Shown here piece by piece: positions 35,088 to 44,211 of a DNA stretch of 64,000 nucleotides. The notes under the pieces are model-generated. The model ran no database searches, was not told the DNA's origin, and worked only from the letters and a program-made list of their open reading frames with translations. The position numbers were made by a program, and so were the translations under genes. The stretch comes from Ralstonia soli (GTDB taxonomy: Bacteria; Pseudomonadota; Gammaproteobacteria; Burkholderiales; Burkholderiaceae), in assembly GCF_023955655.1 (NCBI RefSeq), contig NZ_JAMXHT010000007.1:1-64000 (forward strand), in the 5' to 3' direction. Position 1 is the stretch's first letter; each line of letters starts with the position of its first letter.

Positions 35088-36080
35088 GTGAAAACGTTGC
35101 TACTTAGAAGGGATGAAGTCGCCAGCCTCATCTGCATGAGCGAAGTCATCGGTGCAGTAGAAGAGGCATACAAGGCCTTTAATGCAGATCAGGTGGTACA
35201 GCCCGACTATATCGGGATAGACCTCCATCCGCCGCGCGGGGATATTGATTTCAAGCTCGGGTACTACAAAGGCAATGAAATCATCTCCATGAAGGCGTCT
35301 TCCGGCGGTTTCCCAAACAACCCTGTGACGTATGGTGTGCCGAGCGGCATGGGGACCATCCTGCTGTTTGACGCGCAGACCTGTGCGCTGATTTGCGTGA
35401 TGGATGGAAGCTTGATCACCGGCCTCCGGACCGGCGCGTCCGGGGCTGTCTCGGTCAAGGCGTTGGCAAGAAAGAACGCGAAAAAGATCACATCGATCGG
35501 CACCGGGAATCAAGCCCGAATGCAGATCCGTGCCATCAACGAGATCATGCGCGTTGAAGTGATTCACGCATGGGACCACACTCCCGAGTCGCTCGCGAAG
35601 TTCAAGGCCGATATCGAGCGCGAGTTCGGCATTCCTGTTGTGACTGCGCACTCCAAGCAAGACGCCGTTGAGCAGGCAGATATCCTGATTACGACGACGC
35701 GCGGCAAAGGCTCCGTGGTGGAAGCCGATTGGATCAAGCCCGGCACACACATCGTTGCGATCGGCACGGACGCAAAGGGCAAGCAGGAACTGGATCCGGA
35801 AGTATTCCGGAATGCAAAGGTAGTCGTTGATTCGATCCTGCAGTGCACGGAAAAGGGCGAAACCCAGCATCCGCTAGGCAGGAACATCATTGCCAAAGAC
35901 GGCATCCATGCAGAGATCGGCGAAGTCTTGCTTGGCACGAAGCCCGGAAGAGAGAGCGACGACGAAATCACGATCTTCGACTCCACAGGCATGGCCATTC
36001 AAGACAATACAACTTCGACAAGAATCTATCGGAACGCAATAGAGCGGAACGTTGGCACCTTCTTTGAATTCATTCAATAA
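35088..36080 (+). CDS. Ornithine cyclodeaminase/mu-crystallin family enzyme (BhcD iminosuccinate reductase- or EutC-like)
   Basis: 330 residues. Family marks are [50 protein letters not shown] and the NAD fold [17 protein letters not shown], then [20 protein letters not shown]. Members include ornithine cyclodeaminase, alanine dehydrogenase, imine reductases, BhcD (iminosuccinate to aspartate) and EutC of ectoine breakdown. The gene ends 11 bp before a threonine-dehydratase-like gene, the same pairing as bhcB/bhcD and eutB/eutC. I infer that the dehydratase releases an imine or enamine which this enzyme reduces. The codon use is less GC-rich than its flanks, which hints at transfer. Confidence 0.8.
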   Translation: MKTLLLRRDEVASLICMSEVIGAVEEAYKAFNADQVVQPDYIGIDLHPPRGDIDFKLGYYKGNEIISMKASSGGFPNNPVTYGVPSGMGTILLFDAQTCALICVMDGSLITGLRTGASGAVSVKALARKNAKKITSIGTGNQARMQIRAINEIMRVEVIHAWDHTPESLAKFKADIEREFGIPVVTAHSKQDAVEQADILITTTRGKGSVVEADWIKPGTHIVAIGTDAKGKQELDPEVFRNAKVVVDSILQCTEKGETQHPLGRNIIAKDGIHAEIGEVLLGTKPGRESDDEITIFDSTGMAIQDNTTSTRIYRNAIERNVGTFFEFIQ

Positions 36081-36091
36081 GGGGATCTCCA

Positions 36092-37060
36092 ATGCGCAAC
36101 TACCCTACCATTCAGGACATTCGGGAAGCCCAGGAACGACTGAGGCCTCACATCAAGCATACGCCGTTACTGCGCGCAGAAAAGATCGAGAAAGTCGTCG
36201 GCTGCCAACTCTACCTGAAACCCGAAACGCTGCAGATTACCGGAGCCTTCAAGATTCGAGGTGCCTTGAACAAGGCGCTTTCCATGCCAAGGGAAGAGAT
36301 CGCCAACGGCATCATCGCGACGTCTTCGGGAAACCATGCACAGGGGCTCGCCTACGCCGCCAGAATGCTGGGCGTAAAAGCATTTCTGGTCCTTCCGGTT
36401 ACCACTCCAAAGATCAAGATCGAGAATACGAAGGCCCTGGGCGCAGAAGTCATTCTCTTTGATGGTGACACCGCTGCGAGATGGAAGAAGGTTTATGAAA
36501 TTGCCGAGGAAAACAAGTACGCGGTAGTCCACGCGTTTGAAGACCCTTTGGTAATGGCCGGCCAGGGAACAATCGGATTTGAAATACTGGAAGACCTGCA
36601 AGATGTGGACACGGTCATTATTCCCATGGGCGGTGGCGGTCTAATTTCGGGAATCGCGACCGCCCTTAAGGAAACGAAACCATCAGTGCGCGTCATCGGC
36701 GCGGAGCCCGCCTTGACGCCAAAGTACTATCACAGCAGGATCAATAAAGAGCCTACGTCGCTTCCCTTGGGAAATACCATCGCAGATGGTTTAAGGATCA
36801 GCGTTCCAGGACAAAATCCGTATCCCATTATTGAAAAATACGTGGATGAAATTGTTCTAGTTGAAGACGAGCACATCATCGCGGGTATGCGGGTACTTGC
36901 CAAGGATGCGAAATTGATTGCTGAGCCCGCTGCCTCAATTGGTGTTGGAGCCTTGCTGGCCGGCGCCATCAAAGTCAGGCCAGACGAGAAAGTGTGCGCG
37001 GTATTGACTGGCGGAAACTGGGACCTATCCGATCTTGCCGAGATATACCGTTCGGCGTGA
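36092..37060 (+). CDS. PLP-dependent serine/threonine dehydratase family (BhcB hydroxyaspartate dehydratase- or EutB-like)
   Basis: 322 residues, fold type II PLP enzyme. Lys54 in ITGAFKIRGAL binds the cofactor, SSGNHAQGLAYAA holds the substrate carboxylate, and GGGGLISGIATAL cups the phosphate. There is no C-terminal regulatory ACT domain, as in TdcB, serine racemase and beta-hydroxyaspartate dehydratase (BhcB). The start ATG at 36092 follows AAGGGGATCTCC. The gene is tightly coupled to the imine-reductase-like gene and followed by a strong terminator at 37102-37134. The pairing suggests beta-hydroxyaspartate or ectoine-derivative breakdown, though simple threonine/serine dehydration cannot be excluded. 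Confidence 0.82.
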   Translation: MRNYPTIQDIREAQERLRPHIKHTPLLRAEKIEKVVGCQLYLKPETLQITGAFKIRGALNKALSMPREEIANGIIATSSGNHAQGLAYAARMLGVKAFLVLPVTTPKIKIENTKALGAEVILFDGDTAARWKKVYEIAEENKYAVVHAFEDPLVMAGQGTIGFEILEDLQDVDTVIIPMGGGGLISGIATALKETKPSVRVIGAEPALTPKYYHSRINKEPTSLPLGNTIADGLRISVPGQNPYPIIEKYVDEIVLVEDEHIIAGMRVLAKDAKLIAEPAASIGVGALLAGAIKVRPDEKVCAVLTGGNWDLSDLAEIYRSA

Positions 37061-37101
37061 CGCCTGAGATCAAACCTGTCTCCTCGACCTCCGGGAGCTT
37101 G

Positions 37102-37134
37102 GCTCGCAGACAGCAATACCTGCGAGCTTTTTTT
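37102..37134 (+). terminator. Rho-independent terminator after the dehydratase gene
   Basis: Perfect 8-bp stem GCTCGCAG (37102-37109) and CTGCGAGC (37120-37127) with a 10-nt loop, followed by seven T (37128-37134). It ends the cupin-reductase-dehydratase unit and lies directly against the start codon of the next gene. Confidence 0.85.
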
Positions 37135-37135
37135 G

Positions 37136-37666
37136 ATGGACGAACGCATGGACATTCCCAAAGCACTGCGCCAATCCGGTCTGAAAGTGACCTTGCCAAG
37201 GCTGCGCATCCTGCAGCTTTTTCATGAGCGTGAAACAAAGCACCTGTCGGCCGAAGAGATCTACCGCAGCCTGATCGACGAGAAGATCGACATTGCGCTT
37301 GCGACCGTTTACCGCGTGCTGATGCAGTTTGCCCAAACAGGCATTGTCATCCGGCGCCATTTCGAGTCGGGCGCGGCGGTGTTCGAACTCAATGAGGGCG
37401 ATCATCACGATCACCTGATCTGCTCTGCCTGCGGCAAGGTGGAAGAATTCTTGGACAGCGACATTGAACGGCGTCAGGAAAACATCGCGCAGGAACGCGG
37501 CTTCGTTCTTCATTCGCATTCGCTGTCTCTCTACGGCCTGTGTGCAGCCTGCAACTCGGCCCAAACCGCGCCATCGGAAACGTCCGGATCGGACCGCAAC
37601 AAATATGAACGGCCAGATCTCCGACATCAACCCGCAGCCCGAGCAGATCGGCGGCAGTACCGTTGA
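37136..37666 (+). CDS. Fur-family transcriptional regulator with C-terminal extension
   Basis: About 176 residues. The N-terminal winged helix (LKVTLPRLRILQLFHERETKHLSAEEIYRSLIDEKIDIALATVYRVLMQFAQTG) and C-terminal metal/dimer domain (NEGDHHDHLICSACGKVEEF; LHSHSLSLYGLCAACN) are standard Fur. The HHDH metal site and both CxxC pairs of the structural zinc site are present. After the last CxxC it continues for about 35 polar residues not seen in usual Fur (about 140-150 residues), perhaps through loss of the original stop. ATG at 37136 or 37148; neither has a strong ribosome binding site, and the start lies one base after a terminator T-run. It may control the upstream catabolic genes or metal genes. 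Confidence 0.85.
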   Translation: MDERMDIPKALRQSGLKVTLPRLRILQLFHERETKHLSAEEIYRSLIDEKIDIALATVYRVLMQFAQTGIVIRRHFESGAAVFELNEGDHHDHLICSACGKVEEFLDSDIERRQENIAQERGFVLHSHSLSLYGLCAACNSAQTAPSETSGSDRNKYERPDLRHQPAARADRRQYR

Positions 37667-38146
37667 TGTCTTGAATTGCGGCGCGTCGTGCCCTGAGGTC
37701 AAGTCCCCGCTCGTGCACTGCTGAAGCCCGCCTTTGGCCGGAGGGCCACCGCGTCGCCATTCCAACATTCCCCTCGCGTGATGCCTGGAGCAACATGCTC
37801 ACGGCCGCTGTGCCCCGCGCTTGACGGCCACGCGCGTGCAGGCCAGCCCCCCCTCGCCTATCTGGCTGCTTGCGATCCTGAGCAGCAAAGGCGGCTTCCA
37901 TCAGAGAGTTGTTCCCTAAGTCCCGTCGGGGCGCAATTCCAGGCCACCGCGGCAACGGGAAACCGGACGACCACACCCGGCAAAGTCCGCTCTGAACGAG
38001 CGCCGCACAACATTTCGCACACGTGCGAGAACGACAAGGAATCTGCTCGAGCCTCACTGCAATAGAGCATCTCTGCAGCACTGATCTTCATAAACTTGTA
38101 TTCGACCTGGCATCCACCTGTCGTCCACCTTTAGGAGATCAATGAA
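37667..38146. other. 480-bp intergenic region
   Basis: No gene recognised. It should hold the promoter of the HAD-kinase-phospholyase operon near its right end (a GGAG precedes the ATG at 38147). Other short frames look random. Confidence 0.35.
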
Positions 38147-38851
38147 ATGGCATACAAACCGAAATTCATCAGCTTCGATTGCTACGGCACCCTCATCAAC
38201 TTTGAAATGGGTCCGACCGCAAGACGGATTTTCGAAGACCGTGTTCCGGTGGATCGGATGCCGGCTTTCCTGGACAGTTTCCGGTTCTATCGCCTCGATG
38301 AAGTATTGGGCGAGTGGAAGCCGTTCTTTGACGTTGTTGAAAATTCCATTCGACGCGCCTGCCAGACGCACGGCGTTGAATATCGCCCTTCCGATGCAGT
38401 CGCCTTGTACGACGCCGTTCCGACCTGGCAGCCTCATCCGAACGTCGTCCAGACGCTGGAGGCTATCGCTCCGCATGTCCCGCTGGTGATCCTGTCGAAC
38501 TCCATGGTCGACCTGATTCCGCACAGCGTCGCTCACCTCAAGGCGCCTTTCCACGCCGTGTACACCGCCGAGGAAGCTCGCGCATATAAGCCCCGGGCCC
38601 AGATGTTCGAATACATGTTCGACCAGCTTGGCTGCGGCCCCGATCAGATGATGCATGTTTCGTCGAGCTTCCGTTATGACCTCATGACGGCGTCTGACCT
38701 GGGATTCATGGCCAGGGCGTTCATCGATCGCGGTCACGAGCCGGTGTGCGACGGCTATGGCGTCAACAGACTGACCGACATTCGCCAGCTTCCCGGTTTG
38801 CTCGGGCTCGAATGTCTGCCCCACACCGCCACGACGAAACGAGCCGCATGA
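38147..38851 (+). CDS. HAD-superfamily hydrolase, haloacid dehalogenase type II-like (paralog 3 of 3)
   Basis: 234 residues. Nucleophile Asp11 in FDCYGTL, LSNS in motif II, Lys in YKPR and HVSSSFRYDLMTASDLG in motif III. Like its two paralogs it has SSS where genuine L-2-haloacid dehalogenases have SSN. The last about 15 residues (CLPHTATTKRAA) are an extra tail. Its stop overlaps the start of the kinase gene (ATGA at 38848-38851), so it is coupled to a kinase and a phospholyase. In that company a phosphatase or hydrolase acting on a phosphorylated amino alcohol is more likely than dehalogenation; this is inference. Confidence 0.8.
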   Translation: MAYKPKFISFDCYGTLINFEMGPTARRIFEDRVPVDRMPAFLDSFRFYRLDEVLGEWKPFFDVVENSIRRACQTHGVEYRPSDAVALYDAVPTWQPHPNVVQTLEAIAPHVPLVILSNSMVDLIPHSVAHLKAPFHAVYTAEEARAYKPRAQMFEYMFDQLGCGPDQMMHVSSSFRYDLMTASDLGFMARAFIDRGHEPVCDGYGVNRLTDIRQLPGLLGLECLPHTATTKRAA

Positions 38852-39924
38852 TGGCGGAGAATCGTGCGATTGCGGCGGCGGCGCTGAGCACGGCGGCCCC
38901 CGCCCTGGCTCCCGAGCAAGTGGCGGCCGTGGTCAGTCGCCTTTACGGTGTTCATGGCAGCGTGAAGGCGCTGGCAGGCGAACGCGACCAGAATTGCTGC
39001 ATCGAGACCACTGATGGCACGCGGTACGTCGTCAAGATCAGCAACCCGTCCGAGTCGGTGTCGGTCGTCGACTTCCAGATTGCTGCGCTCGAACACATCG
39101 CCCGCGTATCGCCTGATCTTCCGGTGCCGCGCGTCGTGCGCACACTTGGCGGACGTACGCGTGACACGGTCATCCTCGCCGACGGTGTGCAAACCACCGT
39201 GCGGATGCTGACCTATCTTGATGGCATCCAGATTCGGGAGACGCCGCGGACTGCCGCGCAGCGCAGGGCAATGGGAGCGTTTCTCGCCAGGCTGAATCTC
39301 GCGTTATGCGATTTCTCGCATCCGTCGGCAACGCACGATCTCCTCTGGAATGTCTCCGCTGCGCACCGGCTGACGGCCAAGTTCGATTCCATCGACGACG
39401 CCGCGCGGCGCGCGCTCGTCGAGTCGTTCATGAAGCGCTTCACCGACCATGTCCTGCCGCACCTGGCCTCGGTCAGGGCACAGGTCATCCACAACGACTA
39501 CCACCTCTACAACGTGCTGGTCGCTCCTGACGATCACGAGCGCATTCTGGGAATTATCGATTTCGGCGACATGCTGCACGCGCCGCTGGTCGGCGAGGTC
39601 GGTACGGCGGCGGCCTTTCACATGACCGGCAATGCCGATCCGTTCGAGGGGCCTGCACAGTTCGTCGGCGCCTATCACGCGATTCTGCCGCTGACCGACG
39701 TCGAGCAAGAGATCGTCGCCGACCTCATGGCCACACGCCACCTCATCACCGCACTCATTTCGGAATGGCGCGCCAAGCGCTACCCCGAAAACCGCGCATA
39801 CATCATGCGCCACAACCCCGCAGCGTGGGAGGCGCTATCCCAGATGGCTGATCTTTCCCGCAATGAGATGCGCGATCGACTACTGGCCGAAGTTCGCGAC
39901 GTACGCGAAGTACATCATGGATAA
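38848..39924 (+). CDS. Aminoglycoside phosphotransferase-fold kinase (hydroxylysine kinase-like)
   Basis: 358 residues of the APH/choline kinase fold. The nucleotide Lys is in YVVKISNP, the Brenner catalytic loop is HNDYHLYNVLV and the metal Asp is in GIIDFGDML. The same family includes hydroxylysine kinase (AGPHD1) and homoserine kinase II. The next gene encodes an aminotransferase-fold protein of the phospholyase type. Together they match the known route in which hydroxylysine is phosphorylated and then split by a PLP phospholyase (Veiga-da-Cunha et al. 2012). The ATG at 38848 overlaps the HAD stop. Substrate is inferred from this pairing. Confidence 0.82.
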   Translation: MMAENRAIAAAALSTAAPALAPEQVAAVVSRLYGVHGSVKALAGERDQNCCIETTDGTRYVVKISNPSESVSVVDFQIAALEHIARVSPDLPVPRVVRTLGGRTRDTVILADGVQTTVRMLTYLDGIQIRETPRTAAQRRAMGAFLARLNLALCDFSHPSATHDLLWNVSAAHRLTAKFDSIDDAARRALVESFMKRFTDHVLPHLASVRAQVIHNDYHLYNVLVAPDDHERILGIIDFGDMLHAPLVGEVGTAAAFHMTGNADPFEGPAQFVGAYHAILPLTDVEQEIVADLMATRHLITALISEWRAKRYPENRAYIMRHNPAAWEALSQMADLSRNEMRDRLLAEVRDVREVHHG

Positions 39925-39940
39925 AGAAAAGGAAAACACA

Positions 39941-41293
39941 ATGACAAGCACCACTGACCTCAACATGGTCAATGCCTACATCCCAGGTCGCGCCAACGTG
40001 GCGCCCGCCACTGCGGCGTTGATCGAGCGGCGTGACGCATTGCTCGGCCCCGCCTATCGGCTGATGTACGAGCATCCCCTTCACATCGTGCGAGGCGAAG
40101 GCGCGTGGCTCATCGATCCGGAAGGCCACCGCTATCTCGACATCTACAACAACGTCGCGTCGCTTGGACATTGTCACCCGGCGGTGACCGAGGCGATATG
40201 CCGGCAGGTGAAGACGCTCGCGACCAACACGCGCTATCTGCACGACACGATTCTTGAACTGGCCGAACGCCTGCTCTCGACCGTGCCCGAGACCGAGCTT
40301 GCCCATCTCATGTTGACCTGCACGGGCAGCGAGGCAAACGACGTCGCCTATCGTATCGCTCAAGTCCGCACCGGCGGCACCGGCGTGATCGTGACGGAAA
40401 CCGCCTATCACGGCTTCACCGACGCGGTGTCGAAATTCTCCCCGTCGCTCGGCGTGACAGTCGATCTCGGCGCACACGTTCGTCTGGTTCCGGCGCCGCG
40501 CCTCTATCACGCAGATGGCGCCGACATCTCCGAGCGCTTCACGCGCGATGTCGAAGCGGCAATCGCCGATCTGAAGCGCCACGGCATCAAGCCGGCGGCA
40601 TTGATTGTCGATTCCGTATTCACGAGCGACGGCATCCTGCCTGAACCGACAGGCCTTCTGAGGGGTGCCGTCGACGCGATCAAACGGGCCGGCGGCCTGT
40701 TCATTGCCGACGAAGTCCAGCCTGGATTCGGTCGGACCGGCGAGCATATGTGGGGCTTCCAGCGTCACGGCGTGGTCCCTGACATCGTTACGATGGGCAA
40801 GCCGATGGGCAACGGGCAACCTGTCGCTGGGTTACTGGCTACAGCCGACGCACTCGCGGAGTTCGGCAAGAATTCAAGGTACTTCAATACGTTCGCGGGC
40901 AATGCCGTGTCGTGTGCGGCGGCCTTGGCCGTGCTCGACACGATCGAGCAGGAAGGCCTAGTGCAGCATGCTGCCACGGTCGGGAAGATCCTGCGTGACG
41001 GCATCTCCGAGCTAGCCAACCGACACGAGGCCATTGGCGACGTACGTGGCGTAGGTATGTTCGTGGGCGTTGAGCTTGTCGCGGACCGCGCATCGCGGGT
41101 ACCGGACCGGGAGCTCACTACCCGAGTGGTCAATCGCATGCGCGACAATGGCGTCCTGCTCAGTGCCTGTGCGATGGGGCACAATGTGCTGAAGATCCGA
41201 CCGCCGCTGGTGCTCACAGCCGAGCAAGCCGGCATCGTCATCGAAACACTGGACGAAGCGCTATCCGCGGTGCGGTCGGAAAAACGGGGGTAG
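39941..41293 (+). CDS. Class III PLP enzyme, probable phosphohydroxylysine/ethanolamine-phosphate phospholyase
   Basis: 450 residues, fold type I. The N-terminal segment AYRLMYEHPLHIVRGEGAWLIDPEGHRYLDIYNNVASLGHCHP is the signature of the AGXT2L1/AGXT2L2 branch. Others are CTGSEANDVAYRIA, YHGFTDAVSKFSP, ADEVQPGFGRTG, and Lys287 in MGKPMGNGQPV. This branch catalyses phospholyase reactions (loss of phosphate and ammonia) rather than transamination. ATG at 39941 has AAGGA upstream. It follows the kinase by 16 bp. With it, hydroxylysine would give 2-aminoadipate semialdehyde; phosphoethanolamine-like substrates would give acetaldehyde. Transaminase activity is a remaining alternative. Confidence 0.82.
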   Translation: MTSTTDLNMVNAYIPGRANVAPATAALIERRDALLGPAYRLMYEHPLHIVRGEGAWLIDPEGHRYLDIYNNVASLGHCHPAVTEAICRQVKTLATNTRYLHDTILELAERLLSTVPETELAHLMLTCTGSEANDVAYRIAQVRTGGTGVIVTETAYHGFTDAVSKFSPSLGVTVDLGAHVRLVPAPRLYHADGADISERFTRDVEAAIADLKRHGIKPAALIVDSVFTSDGILPEPTGLLRGAVDAIKRAGGLFIADEVQPGFGRTGEHMWGFQRHGVVPDIVTMGKPMGNGQPVAGLLATADALAEFGKNSRYFNTFAGNAVSCAAALAVLDTIEQEGLVQHAATVGKILRDGISELANRHEAIGDVRGVGMFVGVELVADRASRVPDRELTTRVVNRMRDNGVLLSACAMGHNVLKIRPPLVLTAEQAGIVIETLDEALSAVRSEKRG

Positions 41294-41324
41294 CCCGGAC
41301 TGACATTGGCGGTGATACCGGCTC

Positions 41325-41828
41325 ATGCGATCTTCAGATTCCCTGGATCCGTTCGACATCAAGATTCTTGTCACGCTTCAGCGCGAGGGACGCTGCTCGA
41401 ATGTCGATCTGGCAGCGGCCATTGGCCTCAGTGAGAGCCCATGCCTACTCCGTACGAAACGGCTCCAGGAAATCGGCGTCATCCGCGGCTTTCGCGCGGA
41501 GGTCGAACTCGAGAAGCTGGGCAATCACGTCATCGTGCTTTCCGAGGTGACGCTGAACAGCCATCGGCCCCACGACTTCCGCAGATTCGAAGCGGGGGCC
41601 GGCAAGTACCAAGAAATCGTCGAATGCTACAACGTCAGCGGTGGCTACGATTACCTTCTGAAAGTCGTGGTGCCCAGCATCAGCTACTTTCAAGCGCTCA
41701 TGGAGCGGCTGTTGAAAGACGATATCGGGATCGAGAAGTTCTCCAGCCGGATCGTATTGCGCAAGCCGCTTGAGCAGCGCGGATATCCGCTGACCATTAT
41801 TGCAACCGGAAAGCCAAGCTGGGACTGA
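41325..41828 (+). CDS. Lrp/AsnC-family transcriptional regulator (copy 2)
   Basis: 167 residues with an N-terminal helix-turn-helix (FDIKILVTLQREGRCSNVDLAAAIGLSESPCLLRTKRLQEIG) and RAM domain (VECYNVSGGYDYLLKVVVPSISYFQ). It resembles the copy at 33527 but is not a recent duplicate. It lies 31 bp after the phospholyase gene and may be the last gene of that operon and its autoregulator in response to the amino-acid substrate. Confidence 0.88.
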   Translation: MRSSDSLDPFDIKILVTLQREGRCSNVDLAAAIGLSESPCLLRTKRLQEIGVIRGFRAEVELEKLGNHVIVLSEVTLNSHRPHDFRRFEAGAGKYQEIVECYNVSGGYDYLLKVVVPSISYFQALMERLLKDDIGIEKFSSRIVLRKPLEQRGYPLTIIATGKPSWD

Positions 41829-42095
41829 GTGTGCCGCCCAGACGCGTGAACACTTTGCCCCAGCAGTCACATGGCTCGTAGCATGAACGGGTTCGATCGC
41901 ACACTAAGGACGAGTATTGTGGGCCAGCGGCAACGCTCGCAGCGTTGTCCTTCCCTCGTTCCAGCGTGAAGCAATTTCGTCTATAGCAGGGCAAAAAACA
42001 CTTGCGATCTGCGGTTTTTCGCGATTTGTCGGTGCCATTTGCGGGGCATGCGAACGTACCATCTGGTCGGCATCGTCGCCAGCCCTCTTCGCTTT

Positions 42096-43892
42096 ATGAT
42101 GCGCTCGTCCATCCGCACACGCGTTGTCTTCACCAGCATCGTTCTTGTCGCTCTGTCGATTGTCTGCTGCACACTCGCAAACTACTTCATTGCACGAGCG
42201 AGCCTCAATGAGGCCATCGATCGCAACCTAGCCTCGATCACGGATAACCGTGCGGTCGCCATTGGCGAGTGGGTCGCAGGAAAGAACCGTATGGTTGCAT
42301 CGCTTCAGGATGCCGTCTTGACACCTGAACCGATGCCTTTCCTTGACCAGATTGCTGCCGCAGGCGGATTTTGGGATGTGGGCGTTGGTTATCCGAGCAA
42401 GGCTGCGAAGTTCACCGGCTGGCCCAACATTCCGTCCAGCTATGATCCGACCACTCGCCCGTGGTACAGCGCCGCTCAGCAAGCCGGCAAGGCCGTCGCA
42501 ACACCGTACGTGAGTACCAGCGGAGCGCTGCTCGTCGCCTTGAGCGTACCGGTGATGCGCGACGGGTCGATGAAGGCTGTGGTCGTCGGAGATATTACGC
42601 TGGACAGCGTGGTCGATGGCATCAAATCCATTCGCCCAACACCTGCAAGTTTCGGCATGCTGGTGGATAGCACCGGCCGCATCATTGCGCATCCGGATCC
42701 CAAGCTCAGGTTCAAACCTGCCACTGAAATTGCCGCGGATTTCTCCCGCGTCACAGTAGGCGCCGCCGGCGAGCCCAAAGGTCTGCTCGAACTCACGGTC
42801 AATGGCGCAAAAAAACTCGTTCGCGCTCAAGCGGTGCCGGGCACAGATTGGAAGGTCGTAGTTGCGCTAGACAAGTCGGAAGCGACTGCCGGACTTCGCT
42901 CGCTGATGATTGCTTCGCTGACGTGCCTGGTGATCGTGGTCTGCATTGCCTCCGTCGTTGTCGCGGCCATGACGACGACGGCGTTCCGACGCCTGCGCGA
43001 CGTGTGCCGGGCCATGGCGGCAATCGGCTCCGGGAATGGCGATCTGACCCAGCGTTTGCCCGCGCATGGCCGGGATGAAGTGGCAGATATCGCACGCTCC
43101 TTCAATCAGTTTGTCGAGAAGCTTCAAAGCGTCATGCTGCGCATCCGTGATAGCAGTGAACTGGTGCGCGCCGCTGCCAACGAGATCGCGGCGGCAAGCC
43201 TGGATCTTTCATCCCGCACGGAATCGGCGGCCGCGAATTTGCAGCAAACGGCCGCCTCGATGCATGAAATCTCGAGCACAGTGGACCGATCGTCCACCGC
43301 CGCACGCGATGCCGATGAACGCTCCACCGCAGCGACTAGGATTGCGTTACGCGGCGGCGAGGTGGTGTCAGACGTGGTCGGCACCATGGCGAAGATCGAA
43401 GAGGCATCGGACCGCATCGGGGACATCATCGGCGTGATTGACGGCATTGCCTTTCAGACAAACCTCCTCGCACTTAACGCCGCCGTGGAGGCGGCGCGCG
43501 CGGGGGAACACGGTCGAGGTTTCGCGGTCGTCGCGCAAGAAGTGCGCACACTTGCGCAACGAAGCGCACACGCCGCGCGCGAGATCAAGCAACTCGTCGG
43601 CTCTACTGTCGAAAGCGTCGCCGCAGGCTCAGCTCAGGTACGCCAGGCTGGCACGACGATGACGGAGATCGTGGCGAACGCGACTGAAGTGCAGGCCATC
43701 GTCTCGGGAATCGCCCAAGCGGCTAACGAACAGACACAAGGCATCCAAGAGGTGAATCACGCCGTCATGCAATTGGATGGAATGGTCCAGCAGAACGCGG
43801 CTCTTGTGGAGCAGTCTGCTGCCGCGTCCAGCGCGTTGCAGGAACAGGCAAATGCGCTTGCCACAACGATCGGTCAGTTCAAGGTGGACTGA
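42096..43892 (+). CDS. Methyl-accepting chemotaxis protein with dCache amino-acid sensor
   Basis: About 598 residues. There is a first membrane helix at about 10-30, a periplasmic dCache_1 domain, a second helix near 270 ([23 protein letters not shown]), a HAMP domain and a cytoplasmic signalling domain. The hairpin tip ([43 protein letters not shown]) is intact. The sensor has [13 protein letters not shown] and a later GDITLD, which fits the Y-x4-R-x-W-Y plus Asp motif of amino-acid-binding dCache domains. It probably steers swimming toward amino acids degraded by the neighbouring operons. There is no C-terminal CheR-binding pentapeptide. The start is uncertain (42048 or 42096), with no clear ribosome binding site. 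Confidence 0.88.
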   Translation: MMRSSIRTRVVFTSIVLVALSIVCCTLANYFIARASLNEAIDRNLASITDNRAVAIGEWVAGKNRMVASLQDAVLTPEPMPFLDQIAAAGGFWDVGVGYPSKAAKFTGWPNIPSSYDPTTRPWYSAAQQAGKAVATPYVSTSGALLVALSVPVMRDGSMKAVVVGDITLDSVVDGIKSIRPTPASFGMLVDSTGRIIAHPDPKLRFKPATEIAADFSRVTVGAAGEPKGLLELTVNGAKKLVRAQAVPGTDWKVVVALDKSEATAGLRSLMIASLTCLVIVVCIASVVVAAMTTTAFRRLRDVCRAMAAIGSGNGDLTQRLPAHGRDEVADIARSFNQFVEKLQSVMLRIRDSSELVRAAANEIAAASLDLSSRTESAAANLQQTAASMHEISSTVDRSSTAARDADERSTAATRIALRGGEVVSDVVGTMAKIEEASDRIGDIIGVIDGIAFQTNLLALNAAVEAARAGEHGRGFAVVAQEVRTLAQRSAHAAREIKQLVGSTVESVAAGSAQVRQAGTTMTEIVANATEVQAIVSGIAQAANEQTQGIQEVNHAVMQLDGMVQQNAALVEQSAAASSALQEQANALATTIGQFKVD

Positions 43893-44211
43893 GGCTTCAG
43901 CCCGATGCGAGCCGGCTGTCCACAAAGGGGCATCCTGAACCGCCTGCACGCGCTCGGCACAGCATGCTGGCAGCGCGCCATAAAACAGCAGCTTCGTGGT
44001 GATGAACCTGCCGTTTCGCAACAAGCGCAGGTGCACTCTATGTTGCAATGACACCAGCCGAAGATCGACTCAAGCGCTGCACTGCAGCGGAACATCGCCG
44101 TGCCACTGCTATGAAGCCCAATAGGCACCGGATCACTTTTCCAGCCGCTTGCATGCTGACCGATCAAGACAAGTACACGCATATGAAGCCCTTGTGCGGA
44201 GGACCATTCTG
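43893..44211. other. Intergenic region before the ALDH operon
   Basis: No gene seen. It should contain the ALDH operon promoter; the ribosome binding site GGAGGA of that gene is at 44198-44203. Confidence 0.35.
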
